Source: Streptomyces bambusae (lineage in GTDB: Bacteria > Actinomycetota > Actinomycetes > Streptomycetales > Streptomycetaceae). Taken from it: DNA of 64,000 nucleotides. Below the pieces are notes generated by a model. It was not told the DNA's origin and made no database searches. It saw nothing but the letters and a program-made list of their open reading frames with translations. Position 1 is the first letter of the stretch. Every line of letters begins with the position of its first letter. Positions 55,805 through 64,000 of the stretch are shown here, piece by piece. The position numbers and the translations under genes were made by a program. The stretch is taken from positions 1 to 64,000 of the forward strand of contig NZ_WTFF01000001.1 in assembly GCF_019400985.1 (NCBI RefSeq), given 5' to 3'.

Positions 55805-55828
55805 TCAGCCGACCAGACTTCCCGGCAC
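55805..55828 (-). other. Broken third copy of the leader module
   Basis: GTG 55828 reads MPGSLVG and then TGA. Compared with the intact copies, a single T is inserted after the seventh codon and GATCA follows, so the frame is lost by a 1-nt insertion. The upstream TATAAA and TCGTCA are not present at the matching positions. Confidence 0.6.
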
Positions 55829-55935
55829 ACCACGCGTCGCCCGGCGACGCGCCGGCTGCACGTTACAGGCGCCTGCAGGTCCGGGGCCAGGGGAGCCGTC
55901 GGCAACGGGCGGTCCGGAATTCTGCCGCTAAGGCC

Positions 55936-55964
55936 TCGTCAACACACCGTAAGGGGCGTGTAAA
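55936..55964 (+). promoter_or_regulatory. Promoter of the antiporter leader module
   Basis: -35 TCGTCA (55936-55941), 17-bp spacer containing GTAAG, and -10 TGTAAA (55959-55964). The GTG of the leader peptide begins 13 nt after the last -10 base, predicting a leaderless transcript. Confidence 0.65.
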
Positions 55965-55976
55965 GTCCACGGTGGC

Positions 55977-56213
55977 GTGCCGGGAAGTCTGGTCGGCGAT
56001 CAGGGGACAACTCTCTTCGCAGATCGGGGCTTCCTGCCATGGTGCTCGTCGCTGTCTTCGGTGTCGCGCTGCTCGTCGCGGTGCTGCTGTCCGGGCTCGC
56101 CGCCAGGACCGTACTGTCCACGTCACTGCTGTTCCTGCTCGGCGGAGCGCTCGTCAGCGACGGCTTCCTCGGACTGGTCCACATCACCGCCGACAGCGAG
56201 ATCGTCGCCGTGA
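55977..56213 (+). CDS. Leader reading frame of the CPA1 antiporter
   Basis: GTG 55977 starts MPGSLVGDQGTTLFADRG, matching the leader at 53186. After these 18 codons homology ends and the frame continues, overlapping the antiporter gene in another frame, to a stop at 56213 (78 codons). Only the first part is supported. The antiporter ATG (56039) lies 62 nt after this GTG, the same distance as in the other copy, and lacks a good Shine-Dalgarno sequence, so translation of the leader may control it. Confidence 0.5.
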   Translation: MPGSLVGDQGTTLFADRGFLPWCSSLSSVSRCSSRCCCPGSPPGPYCPRHCCSCSAERSSATASSDWSTSPPTARSSP

Positions 56214-57256
56214 CCGCCGATCTCGCGCTGTTCGCGGTGCTGTTCACCGACGGCATGCACGTCTCGTTCCCCAAGCTCCGGGAGAACTGGAAGAACCCGG
56301 CCCGCGCGCTGGGACTGGGGATGCCGCTCGCCATGGTCGGCATGGCGCTGATCACGCACTACCTGGTGGGCCTGGACTGGACGACGTCCTTCCTCGTCGG
56401 TGCCGTGCTGGCGCCGACCGACCCCGTGTTCGCCTCCGCGATCGTGGGGCGCAAGGAGGTCCCGGCGAAGCTGCGGCAGCTGCTGAACGTGGAGAGCGGC
56501 ATCAACGACGGCCTCGCCCTGCCCGTCGTGCTGATCCTCATCGCCGCCGCCGGACCCACCTCCTCCCACGCGGAGGCCTCGCTCGGCATGATCAGCCTGG
56601 AGCTGGCGCTGGGCCTGGCCTTCGGCATCGTGCTGCCGCTGGCGGTCACCGCCCTGGTCAGGTTCCGGCTCCTGGGCGCGGAGCCGAAACTCCAGCCGCT
56701 GCTGCCGCTGGCCACCGGGATCATCCTCTACGGGCTGTGCCACCTCACCCACGCCAACCCCTACCTCGCCGCCTTCTCCGCCGGCGCGGTCTTCACCGCC
56801 GCCTCCCCCGAGGCCAAGACCGCCTTCGAGCCACTGGGCGAGGCACTTGCAGAGCTGGCCAAATTCGCCGCGCTGCTGGTCTTCGGCGCGCTGCTCACCC
56901 CGCAGCTGTTCGGCGACCTCTCGCTCGGCGGGTACGTCGCCGTGGTGCTGGCGATCGTGCTCATCCGCCCCGCATCGCTGCTGCTCTCACTGATCGGCAC
57001 GGGGTTCGAGCGCCGGCAGAAGCTGGTGGCGGCCTGGTTCGGTCCCAAGGGCTTCGCCTCGGTCGTCTACGGACTGCTGGTCCTCCAGGCCGGAATCCCC
57101 CAGGGCGAACAGGCCTACACACTGATCGCCGTCTGCATCGCCTTCTCGATCATCGCCCACAGCAGCACCGACGTCCCCATCGCCCGCCTCTTCCACGTCG
57201 ACGAGGACACCGCGCCCGCGGCCCACCGACCGGTGCCGGCAGGGCAGGCGGTGTGA
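56039..57256 (+). CDS. CPA1-family Na+(K+)/H+ antiporter
   Basis: A 405-residue cation/proton antiporter with about 12 membrane segments. The ion-binding region is visible in GAVLAPTDPVFASAIVG and the ND of NVESGINDGLALPVVL, as in NhaP/KefB-like proteins; GPKGFASVVYGLLVLQAG is the conserved segment near the end. The ATG is embedded in the leader module described above and has only a weak ribosome binding site. It overlaps the following PH-domain gene by 4 nt (GTGA). With TrkH/TrkA next door it suits monovalent cation or pH balance. Confidence 0.93.
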   Translation: MVLVAVFGVALLVAVLLSGLAARTVLSTSLLFLLGGALVSDGFLGLVHITADSEIVAVTADLALFAVLFTDGMHVSFPKLRENWKNPARALGLGMPLAMVGMALITHYLVGLDWTTSFLVGAVLAPTDPVFASAIVGRKEVPAKLRQLLNVESGINDGLALPVVLILIAAAGPTSSHAEASLGMISLELALGLAFGIVLPLAVTALVRFRLLGAEPKLQPLLPLATGIILYGLCHLTHANPYLAAFSAGAVFTAASPEAKTAFEPLGEALAELAKFAALLVFGALLTPQLFGDLSLGGYVAVVLAIVLIRPASLLLSLIGTGFERRQKLVAAWFGPKGFASVVYGLLVLQAGIPQGEQAYTLIAVCIAFSIIAHSSTDVPIARLFHVDEDTAPAAHRPVPAGQAV

Positions 57257-57933
57257 GGGGGATCGGCCGCAGGCACGCAAGAAGCGCAGGAAGCGCAGGA
57301 AGCGCACAGATGCTGCGCGGAGCCCGCCGCCGCGAGATGCGGCTCGCCCAGCGCGATCGGGTGCAAGCCCTCGCCGCCACCGTGGAACCGCCCACGGAGC
57401 CGCTGGTCTGGCGGAGCGGAACCACGGCTCGGATCGCCGCAGTCCTGTGGTGTGTGACGTTCGCGGCGTTGACCGTGCCGCCCGTCGGCGGGAGCCTGGC
57501 CGCTCCGGACATCGGCGGTCTGGTCTTCGCCGTCTGGACCTCGCTGGTCGCGGGCTGGGCCGCCTGCCGGGTGGCCCTGTGGCGGGTCACCGCCGACCGG
57601 GACGGCGTACGCGTCCGCCGCCTGTGGTCCACCACCTTCCTGTCCTGGTCGGTCATCAGCCACGTCGAGGCCCGCCGCGACGGCCTCCTGGAGTTCGTCG
57701 GGCCTCCGGGGGAGCCGATGGGAGGACTGTTCCGACCGCCGTGGCTGAGCCGCCGCCTCGGCCTCCCGGACACCCTCGGTGAGGTCGCCGACACGCTGAC
57801 CGCCATGGCCCTCCACCCCCGGCTGCGCGCACCGGCCGAGGCCGACCGCGCGCTGTCAGGCACACCGTTCGCCCGGTGGGCGATCCCGCTGGGGCTCCTG
57901 CTCTGTCTCGCCCGCGATCTCGTCCACCGTTGA
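57253..57933 (+). CDS. PH-domain membrane protein
   Basis: A 226-residue protein. It has a basic N-terminus, two membrane segments (AAVLWCVTFAALTVPPVGG and GLVFAVWTSLVAGWAACRVALW) and a bacterial PH-like domain (DGVRVRRLWSTTFLSWSVISHVEA). A final hydrophobic segment follows. GTG 57253 overlaps the antiporter stop. Three 9-bp repeats of GAAGCGCAG (57281-57306) encode Ser-Ala-Gly repeats near the start; ATG 57310 after them is an alternative. The function is unknown. Confidence 0.7.
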   Translation: MRGIGRRHARSAGSAGSAQMLRGARRREMRLAQRDRVQALAATVEPPTEPLVWRSGTTARIAAVLWCVTFAALTVPPVGGSLAAPDIGGLVFAVWTSLVAGWAACRVALWRVTADRDGVRVRRLWSTTFLSWSVISHVEARRDGLLEFVGPPGEPMGGLFRPPWLSRRLGLPDTLGEVADTLTAMALHPRLRAPAEADRALSGTPFARWAIPLGLLLCLARDLVHR

Positions 57934-57979
57934 CCCGGCACCGGGCTCAGGCGTCGCCGCGGCTACGACCGGCAGCTGA

Positions 57980-59992
57980 TCACATCTCTCCCGGCCCGGT
58001 GGGTGCCGTACCGATGGAGCCTCCCGTGAGGTCTGCGCGGCGTCCGAGCAGCTCGGCGAGACCGAGGCGCGTCGCGGCCAGCACGACACGGTCCTCGGGC
58101 CGCAGTACGTAGCCGGGGTGGAGCTCCCACACCAGGCCCGTGTGCCGGCCCGGTGCTCTGCCGTCGGTGGTCGAGGCGAGGTCGGGCCGGCGGTCTTCCG
58201 GGGCAGCGGTGTCCAGGGCGATCACCCGCCAGGCGCCGGGACGGAAGGATTCAGCGATGGTCCTGCCCTGCAGCTGCGGGTGACCGCTGACCTCGATGGC
58301 GGCGAACAGCAGCACCCGGCGCTCCACGGGTATCGCGCCGAGGATCTGGCGGCCCATCATGGCTCCGGCGAAGGCGGGAGCGGCGAGGTGGGTGACGCTG
58401 CGGCTGCGGGTGAGCGCCTCCGGGTGCGCGGCCCGCAGGGTGCGGTAGACGGCGGCGGAGAAGTCGTCGTCGTACAGCCGCAGCACCGCCCTCAGGTCCG
58501 GCTCGACCGAGCGGGCGTAGAGAGCGGCCTCCAGGTTCGTGGTGTCCGAGCTGGTCAGCGCGAGCAGGGCGTGCGCGCGGTGGATCCGGGCCGCCTCCAG
58601 GACGCCTTCCTCGGTGACGTCACCCAGCACGACCGGAACCCGTAGGCTGCGGGCGAGGGCCAGCCCCCGGGCCTCGGGGTCGGACCCCACGCACACGACC
58701 GGGATCTCCAGTTCCCGCAGCCTGGCCAGGACCCGGGTGCCGACCTTGCCCAGGCCGAGCAGGACGACGTGCCCCGACAGTGTGCGGGGCGGGCGGCGCA
58801 GGACCGTGGCCGTGCGGAAGGCCCCCAGCCCTTCCAGGGCCGCGGCCACCAGCACGGGCAGGATCAGCATGCCGACCAGGCCGGCGAGGATCTGGAGCAG
58901 CTGGCGCCCGGCCGGTTCCTCGACAGCCGGGTCGTTGATCGCGAAGATGTCGAGGAGGGTCATGTAGGCGGCGTGCAGAGGGTGGTCCCCGGTCGTGGCC
59001 CAGGCGGCCAGGGCCAGGGCGCCGACCGCGGCCGCCAGGCCGAACAGCGCCCAGCGCAGGCGCCGGGAGAACAGCGACCCCATGGGCAGCGCCGCCGTGG
59101 CGAGCCGCGGCCCGGACCGCTGGGGGCCGGCGTAGGAGACCGTCTCCAGGGCGACCACGCCCCGGCCGGTCGCCGCCGCGACCGCCCGGTCGTCCGGCAG
59201 CAGCTGCGGACCCCGCTCCCCGCTGTGCTCGGCGCCCTCGGCGCCGGCCGGGTCGGCCGTCGTCGCGGACAGCAGCGCCAGGGTGCACAGCCCCGGATCG
59301 GCCACTTCCCCCCGGCCGGGCGGAGTGCGCTCCACGGCCCGCAGCAGCAGCCCGTCCGCCTGGACGACCTTGCCCGTGCCCGCGACCGCGGTCGCCGCCA
59401 GTGCGGGCGCGGCCGTGTCGGCATCGGAGAGCACGGTGGTCGAGGAGTCGAGCTCCCGCAGGTCGACGGTGGGGTCGGCGACGATCGCCGCCTGGTCCAG
59501 CAGCTCCTCCAGGTGCTGGCCCAGCTTGCGGTTGTAGAGCCGGATCACCAGCCGCAGCCTCGGATTCAGCCGCCGGGCCACGAGCGCCGCGCGCAGATTG
59601 GTCTCGTCGTCCTCGTAGACCAGCGCCAGTGCCGAAGCGCCGGCCACCCCCGCGGTGGTCATCACCTCCTCGGTGGGCTCGGCCGCCTCCACCCACCGCA
59701 GCTCCCGCCCGCCCGGCTGCCGCTCGGCGGAGTCTCCCGGACGAGGCCTCGCGGACGGCACCCGGGCCGACAGGCCGGCGCCGAGCCCGGATCCGCCCCC
59801 GAAACGCCCGTCCGGCCGCGTCCGGCCGGCCGGACGTGCGGGCACCACGAGGGTCACCCGCTCCCGGTAGACGTCGCGCAGCTCAGCCCCGAGGCGGTGG
59901 GCCAGCCCGTCGTCCCCGCAGACGACCATCCGGCCGCCCGTGTCGGCGAGTTGGCGTGGTGAAGCAGTCGAAGTCACTACCCAAGGATGCAC
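57980..59992 (-). CDS. Two-RCK (TrkA-N) channel-like protein without canonical filter
   Basis: A 670-residue protein. An N-terminal TrkA-N/RCK region (MVVCGDDGLAHRLGAEL, residues about 20-200) precedes two membrane segments flanking YMTLLDIFAINDPAV where a K+ channel has its pore loop. A second RCK domain follows (GHVVLLGLGKVGTRVLARL, about 410-540) and a TrkA-C-like end (HPGYVLRPEDRVVLAATRLGLAELL). The TVGYGD filter is absent, so ion selectivity is unclear; CASTOR/POLLUX-like proteins share this layout. The start GTG 59992 follows GAGGGGG. Confidence 0.85.
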   Translation of the reverse strand: MHPWVVTSTASPRQLADTGGRMVVCGDDGLAHRLGAELRDVYRERVTLVVPARPAGRTRPDGRFGGGSGLGAGLSARVPSARPRPGDSAERQPGGRELRWVEAAEPTEEVMTTAGVAGASALALVYEDDETNLRAALVARRLNPRLRLVIRLYNRKLGQHLEELLDQAAIVADPTVDLRELDSSTTVLSDADTAAPALAATAVAGTGKVVQADGLLLRAVERTPPGRGEVADPGLCTLALLSATTADPAGAEGAEHSGERGPQLLPDDRAVAAATGRGVVALETVSYAGPQRSGPRLATAALPMGSLFSRRLRWALFGLAAAVGALALAAWATTGDHPLHAAYMTLLDIFAINDPAVEEPAGRQLLQILAGLVGMLILPVLVAAALEGLGAFRTATVLRRPPRTLSGHVVLLGLGKVGTRVLARLRELEIPVVCVGSDPEARGLALARSLRVPVVLGDVTEEGVLEAARIHRAHALLALTSSDTTNLEAALYARSVEPDLRAVLRLYDDDFSAAVYRTLRAAHPEALTRSRSVTHLAAPAFAGAMMGRQILGAIPVERRVLLFAAIEVSGHPQLQGRTIAESFRPGAWRVIALDTAAPEDRRPDLASTTDGRAPGRHTGLVWELHPGYVLRPEDRVVLAATRLGLAELLGRRADLTGGSIGTAPTGPGEM

Positions 59993-60072
59993 CGGGCCCC
60001 CTCACGTCCCCGAGGGCCACATCCTCAGCGGGCGCGGGCGCTCCCGCACGTAGCCCGCCCGCACAGTCGGAC

Positions 60073-60117
60073 GGAGAGGGGGACGGCAGGGCCGTCCGCC
60101 CTGCCGTCCCCCTCTCC
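60073..60117. repeat. Perfect 19-bp inverted repeat between divergent genes
   Basis: Purine-rich left arm (60073-60091, GGAGAGGGGGACGGCAGGG) and its exact complement (60099-60117) enclose CCGTCCG. It is far from any gene end: the left gene starts at 59992 and the right at 60370, both reading away. The rest of this 377-base intergenic region shows no gene. Confidence 0.85.
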
Positions 60118-60369
60118 CCTCCCCCGCCGCCGGAGCCCCCCGCCTCCCCCGGCGACGCGCGAGACCGCCCCACCTCCCGGCTCCGAAGCGCGGTGGGACG
60201 GCGGTGCGTTCACGGCCTGATGATGCAGGCGCCCGCCCGGTCACCGCATTGCCGGTGACCGGCAGTCTTTACGCTGCCCTGATGCCGGTGTCGGCTGCGT
60301 CCTTGCGGCATGTCACCCTGGTCGGCGTCAAGGGCGTGTCAGGGACGCGTCGGGATCGGGGTGGGAATC

Positions 60370-61431
60370 ATGGCGGAACGTGGCACGGCGGAGGAGTATC
60401 TGGCGGGGTACGCGCAGATGCTGCTGGATGCCTGCGCCACCGGCCGCCGCCTCACCCGCGCGGAGCTGGACGTCCGCCGGGCGGAGGGTGAGCGGGCGGC
60501 GGAAGCCAACCTGAGCCTCCGCGACCTCGTACGCGCGCACCTGGCCGAGGCGCGGAACGTGCAGGAGACGCTGGCCCCGGCGCCGGCCCTGAGCCTGCTC
60601 GGGGTCGTCGAGCAGGCCGTGGACGCCTTCGCCGAAGGCTTCGACCGGGCCTCGCAGCTGGCGGTACGTCAGGAGGAGGCGGCCCGGCGGGAGTTCATCG
60701 ACGACCTCCTCTACGGCGGCAGCGACCTCGGCCGGCTCGCGGAGCGAGCCGAGCGCTTCGGCATGCGCCTGTCCCGCGCCCACGCGGTGGCCGTCGCCAC
60801 CGGCCCCGAACCGTACGGGGACGGCTATCCGGTCGCCCGCGGCATCGAAACGGCCGTCCACACCCGCTTCGGCAACCGGCACACCCTGCTGACCACCAAG
60901 GACGGCCGCCTGATCTGCGTCGCGCCGGGCGATCAGCCCGAGGTCCTCGCCTTCTTCGCCAAGCAGGCGTACGCCGCGACCGACGGCGGCCGGGTCGCCG
61001 TGGGCCGCGCCCATCCCGGACCGGGAGGTGTCGTCCACTCCTACGAGGAAGCCCTCAACGCCCTGGACCTCGCCGACCGGATGAACCTGGAGGGACCGGT
61101 CCTGCACGCCGCCGACCTGCTCGTCTACCCCGTTCTCGCACGGGACCGGCAGGCGATGGCCGACCTAGTGGAGACCACGCTCGGCCCGCTCCGCCAGGCA
61201 CGCGGCGGGGCTCAGCCATTGGTCGACACCCTCGTCGCCTACTTCGACAGCGGCTGCGTCGCCGTCGAGGCCGCCCGCCGCCTCTCGCTCAGCGTGCGCG
61301 CCCTGACGTACCGCCTGGAGCGCATCCGCGCCCTCACCCAGACCGACCCGGGCGACCCCCGCCACCGCTACACCCTCCAGACCGCGGTCATCGGGGCCCG
61401 GCTGCTCGGCTGGCCGGACGCCTCAGCGTGA
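60370..61431 (+). CDS. PucR-type transcription regulator
   Basis: A 353-residue regulator with a helical N-terminal region, a GGDEF-like/CdaR middle domain (about 120-240) and a C-terminal PucR HTH (CVAVEAARRLSLSVRALTYRLERIRALTQTDP). Such proteins often act on nearby metabolic genes. The ATG at 60370 gives MAERGTAEEYLAGYAQMLL; an upstream in-frame ATG at 60310 lacks a good ribosome binding site. No target operator is evident, although the perfect inverted repeat upstream is a candidate. Confidence 0.85.
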   Translation: MAERGTAEEYLAGYAQMLLDACATGRRLTRAELDVRRAEGERAAEANLSLRDLVRAHLAEARNVQETLAPAPALSLLGVVEQAVDAFAEGFDRASQLAVRQEEAARREFIDDLLYGGSDLGRLAERAERFGMRLSRAHAVAVATGPEPYGDGYPVARGIETAVHTRFGNRHTLLTTKDGRLICVAPGDQPEVLAFFAKQAYAATDGGRVAVGRAHPGPGGVVHSYEEALNALDLADRMNLEGPVLHAADLLVYPVLARDRQAMADLVETTLGPLRQARGGAQPLVDTLVAYFDSGCVAVEAARRLSLSVRALTYRLERIRALTQTDPGDPRHRYTLQTAVIGARLLGWPDASA

Positions 61432-61497
61432 CCCGGGACCACGGCCTGTGGCCGCCGCCGCTCCCGCCGTGCTGCGGCAGACCGAGTTCATCGGGCT

Positions 61498-64000
61498 TCA
61501 CGAGGTGGCGGTTGCGGGGAGGGTCGACCGGGACGAGAGCTGGCCGGGGGCCGGGGGCAGGGTGAGGACCATGGTGAGGCCGCCGCCGGGGGTGTCCTCG
61601 GCGGTCAGGGTGCCGCCGACGGCTTCGGTGAAGCCGCGGGCGACCGCGAGGCCCAGGCCCACACCCGCCCCGGCGGGGGCGTCCCCGTAGCGCTGGAAGG
61701 GCTCGAAGATGCGCGTCTTGGCCTCGTCCGGGACGCCCGGCCCGCGGTCGACGACACGCAGTTCGACGCGGTCGGCCAGCGCACTGGCGGAGACCAGGAC
61801 GCGCTGCCCGTCGGGGCTGTACTTGACGGCGTTCTCCACGATGTTGGCGACGGCGCGTTCCAGGAGTCCGCGGTCGACGGCGACCATGGGGAGGGTTTCG
61901 GGGATGTCGAGCTCCACACTGTCGTCGGGTACGCCGGCCAGCGCCATCGGGACGACTTCGTCGAGGTCGGTCTCGCGGATCAGCGGGGTGACGGTGCCGG
62001 TCTGCAGGCGGGACATGTCGAGGAGGTTGCCGACCAGGGCGTCGAGCCGGTCCGCGCCTTCCTCTATGCCTTCGAGGAGGTCCGCGCGGTCCTCCTCCGA
62101 CCACTCCACGTCATCGGCGCGCAGGGAGGTGACGGAGGCCTTGATCCCGGCGAGGGGGGTGCGCAGGTCATGGCTGACGGCGGCGAGGAGTGCGGTGCGG
62201 ATGCGGTTGCCCTCGGCCAGGCGCTGGGCCTCTTCCGCCTGGCCGACCAGGCGCTGGCGGTCGAGTACGACGGCGGCCTGGGCGGCGAAGGCGCCGAGGA
62301 CGCGGCGGTCCTCGGCCGGCAGGACCCGGCCGGTGAGCGCGAGGGCCATGTTCTCGCCGATGGGCATGTCGACGTCGGCTTCCTCGGGGCGCTCGGCCGG
62401 GGCGGGCCCGGTGCCCGCCGCCAGGATCCAGGGCTCGACCTCGCTGGGGCGTTCGAGCAGGGCCACCGATTCCATGGCGAAGGTCTCACGGACCCGTTCG
62501 AGCAGCGCGTCCAGGGAGTCCTCGCCGCGCAGGACGCTGCCGGCGAGGAAGGAGAGGATCTCGGCTTCGGCCCGTAGCCGGGCGGCCTGGTGGGTGCGGC
62601 GGGCGGCGAGGTCGACCACGGAGGCGACGGAGACGGCGACCGCGAAGAAGACCACGATGGCGAGGATGTTCTTGGGGTCGGCGATGGTCCACAGGTGCAG
62701 GGGTGGTGTGAAGAAGTAGTTGAGCAGCAGGGACCCGAAGGCCGCCGAGGCCAGCGCGGGCATCAGTCCGCCCAGCAGGGCGGCTGCCACCGTGAGGGTG
62801 AGGAAGAGGAGCATGTCGTTGGTGAGCCCGAGGTCGGGAACGACAGTGCGCAGCAGTACGGTCAGCAGGGCCGGTCCGAGGATGCCGACCAGCCAGCCCC
62901 AGATGATCCGGGAGCGGCCCAGGCGGGAGCCCCGTGCGACGGGCAGCCCGCGTCCCTTGGCGGCCTGGTCGTGGGTGACGATGTGGACGTCGAGGTCGGG
63001 TCCGGATTCGCGGGCGACGGTGGCGCTGACGCCGGGGCCGAAGACGTACTGCCAGGGCTTGCGCCGGCTCACGCCGAGGACGATCTGGGTGGCGTTGACC
63101 CCGCGTGCGAACTCCAGCAGGGCGTTGGGGACGTCGTCGCCTATGACGTGGTGGAAGGTGCCGCCGAGGTCCTCGACCAGTCTGCGCTGGAAGGCGAGTT
63201 CCTTGGGCGAGGCCGAGGTGAGTCCGTCGCTGCGGGCGATGTAGACGGCCAGGACCTCGCCGCCGGCGCCCTTCTCGGCCAGACGGGCTGCCCGGCGGAT
63301 GAGCTGACGGCCTTCGGGGCCGCCGGTGAGGCCCACGACGATGCGCTCGCGGGCCTGCCAGGTGGAGCGGATGTTGTGCTCGCCCCGGTATTCCTGGAGG
63401 TACTCGTCGACGCGGTCGGCCACCCACAGCAGCGCCAGCTCGCGCAGGGCGGTGAGGTTGCCGGGACGGAAGTAGTTCGACAGGGCCGCGTCGACCTTGT
63501 CCGCCTTGTAGACATTGCCGTGTGCCATCCGCCGGCGCAGGGCCTGCGGGGACATGTCGACCAGCTCGATCTGGTCGGCGCGGCGGACCACCTCGTCCGG
63601 CACCGTCTCCTGCTGGCGGATCCCGGTTATCGTCTCGACGACGTCACCCAGGGATTCGAGGTGCTGGATGTTGACGGTGGTGATCACGTCGATGCCGGCC
63701 TGGAGGAGCTCCTCGATGTCCTGCCAGCGCTTGGCGTTGCGGGAGCCGGGCACGTTGGTGTGGGCCAGCTCGTCCACGAGCGCCACGGCAGGCCGGCGGG
63801 CCAGCACGGCGTCCACGTCCATCTCGGTGAAGACGGCGTTCCGGTACGCCAGCTCCTTGCGCGGGATCTCCTCCAGCCCGTGCAGCATGACCTCCGTACG
63901 CGGCCGGCCGTGGTGCTCGACGAAGGCGACGACGACGTCGGTGCCGCGCTCGATCCTGCGATGCCCTTCGGAGAGCATCGCGTAGGTCTTGCCGACGCCG
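61498..64000 (-). CDS. kdpD: KdpD sensor histidine kinase, 5' truncated
   Basis: The membrane sensor of low K+ for the Kdp system. The coding sequence enters from the right edge at the Walker A of the KdpD domain (GVGKTYA), so only the start is missing. Visible are the KdpD N-terminal domain (PAVALVDELAHTNVPGSRNAKRWQDI), a Usp-like domain (RIVVGLTGGPEGRQL), four membrane segments near residues 370-470, a GAF-like region, and the kinase with HDLRTPL (phospho-His), N box NIVENAVKYSPDG and GVGLGLAVARG. KdpE is not directly downstream; the 66-nt gap leads to the convergent PucR gene. Confidence 0.95.
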   Translation of the reverse strand, partial: GVGKTYAMLSEGHRRIERGTDVVVAFVEHHGRPRTEVMLHGLEEIPRKELAYRNAVFTEMDVDAVLARRPAVALVDELAHTNVPGSRNAKRWQDIEELLQAGIDVITTVNIQHLESLGDVVETITGIRQQETVPDEVVRRADQIELVDMSPQALRRRMAHGNVYKADKVDAALSNYFRPGNLTALRELALLWVADRVDEYLQEYRGEHNIRSTWQARERIVVGLTGGPEGRQLIRRAARLAEKGAGGEVLAVYIARSDGLTSASPKELAFQRRLVEDLGGTFHHVIGDDVPNALLEFARGVNATQIVLGVSRRKPWQYVFGPGVSATVARESGPDLDVHIVTHDQAAKGRGLPVARGSRLGRSRIIWGWLVGILGPALLTVLLRTVVPDLGLTNDMLLFLTLTVAAALLGGLMPALASAAFGSLLLNYFFTPPLHLWTIADPKNILAIVVFFAVAVSVASVVDLAARRTHQAARLRAEAEILSFLAGSVLRGEDSLDALLERVRETFAMESVALLERPSEVEPWILAAGTGPAPAERPEEADVDMPIGENMALALTGRVLPAEDRRVLGAFAAQAAVVLDRQRLVGQAEEAQRLAEGNRIRTALLAAVSHDLRTPLAGIKASVTSLRADDVEWSEEDRADLLEGIEEGADRLDALVGNLLDMSRLQTGTVTPLIRETDLDEVVPMALAGVPDDSVELDIPETLPMVAVDRGLLERAVANIVENAVKYSPDGQRVLVSASALADRVELRVVDRGPGVPDEAKTRIFEPFQRYGDAPAGAGVGLGLAVARGFTEAVGGTLTAEDTPGGGLTMVLTLPPAPGQLSSRSTLPATATS

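Noticed and set aside
55987..56213. The full 78-codon frame at 55977 as a real protein
   Set aside because: Only the first 18 codons are conserved; the rest overlaps the antiporter gene and is Cys/Ser/Pro-rich out-of-frame sequence.

Overview
The window looks like chromosomal DNA of a Streptomyces or a close relative. GC is very high with strong third-position GC bias, GTG starts and 4-nt stop/start overlaps are common, and several families are streptomycete hallmarks: a WhiJ-type regulator with a DUF397 partner, a Pgl (BREX type 2) phage-defence locus, and a RheA/Hsp18 heat-shock pair with its operator. No rRNA, tRNA, integrase, insertion sequence or CRISPR array was found. Both ends cut through genes: an NRPS module on the left and kdpD on the right.

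Layout. (1) 1-6309 is one tightly packed rightward operon: an NRPS adenylation-carrier unit, a type II thioesterase, a JmjC/cupin oxygenase, an MFS exporter, a 45-residue peptide built of three 15-residue repeats, and a YcaO protein. I read it as a mixed NRPS/RiPP biosynthetic cluster with an unusual repeat precursor. (2) 6.4-16.5 kb holds a secreted RelA/SpoT-like enzyme, gene remnants (universal stress protein, PEP synthase), pncB, a universal stress protein, a site-2 protease with CBS domains, a secreted cysteine-protease operon and a family 1 glycosyltransferase. (3) 16.8-41.2 kb is a complete BREX type 2 (Pgl) island: pglW-pglX, an inserted WhiJ/DUF397 regulatory module, a DUF2075 helicase behind a hexamer repeat, pglY-pglZ, an AIPR protein, brxD and brxHI. 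The target-recognition part of pglX has clearly lower GC than its flanks. (4) 41.2-44.7 kb is a sulfur/persulfide module: an MFS carrier and an MBL-rhodanese protein divergent from an ArsR-rhodanese regulator.

(5) 44.7-51.1 kb carries stress genes among decayed ones: a GerW-like protein, DUF2267, hsp18 with a RheA operator and rheA, a DNA glycosylase, grpE and an alcohol dehydrogenase, plus remnants of a methyltransferase, an MBL protein, a VOC protein and a flotillin. (6) 51.1-64 kb is an ion-homeostasis region: an NhaD/ArsB-type carrier with a CBS partner, TrkH and TrkA, a CPA1 antiporter, a PH-domain protein, a two-RCK channel-like protein, a PucR regulator and KdpD. Two of these transporter loci carry the same duplicated control module. 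It comprises a promoter, an apparently leaderless 18-codon reading frame (MPGSLVG[D/E]QGTTLFADRG) and a fixed 62-nt distance to the next ATG. A third, broken copy lies in front of a small membrane protein. The three differences between the two good copies all fall at third codon positions, so I propose a previously undescribed leader peptide controlling cation transport.
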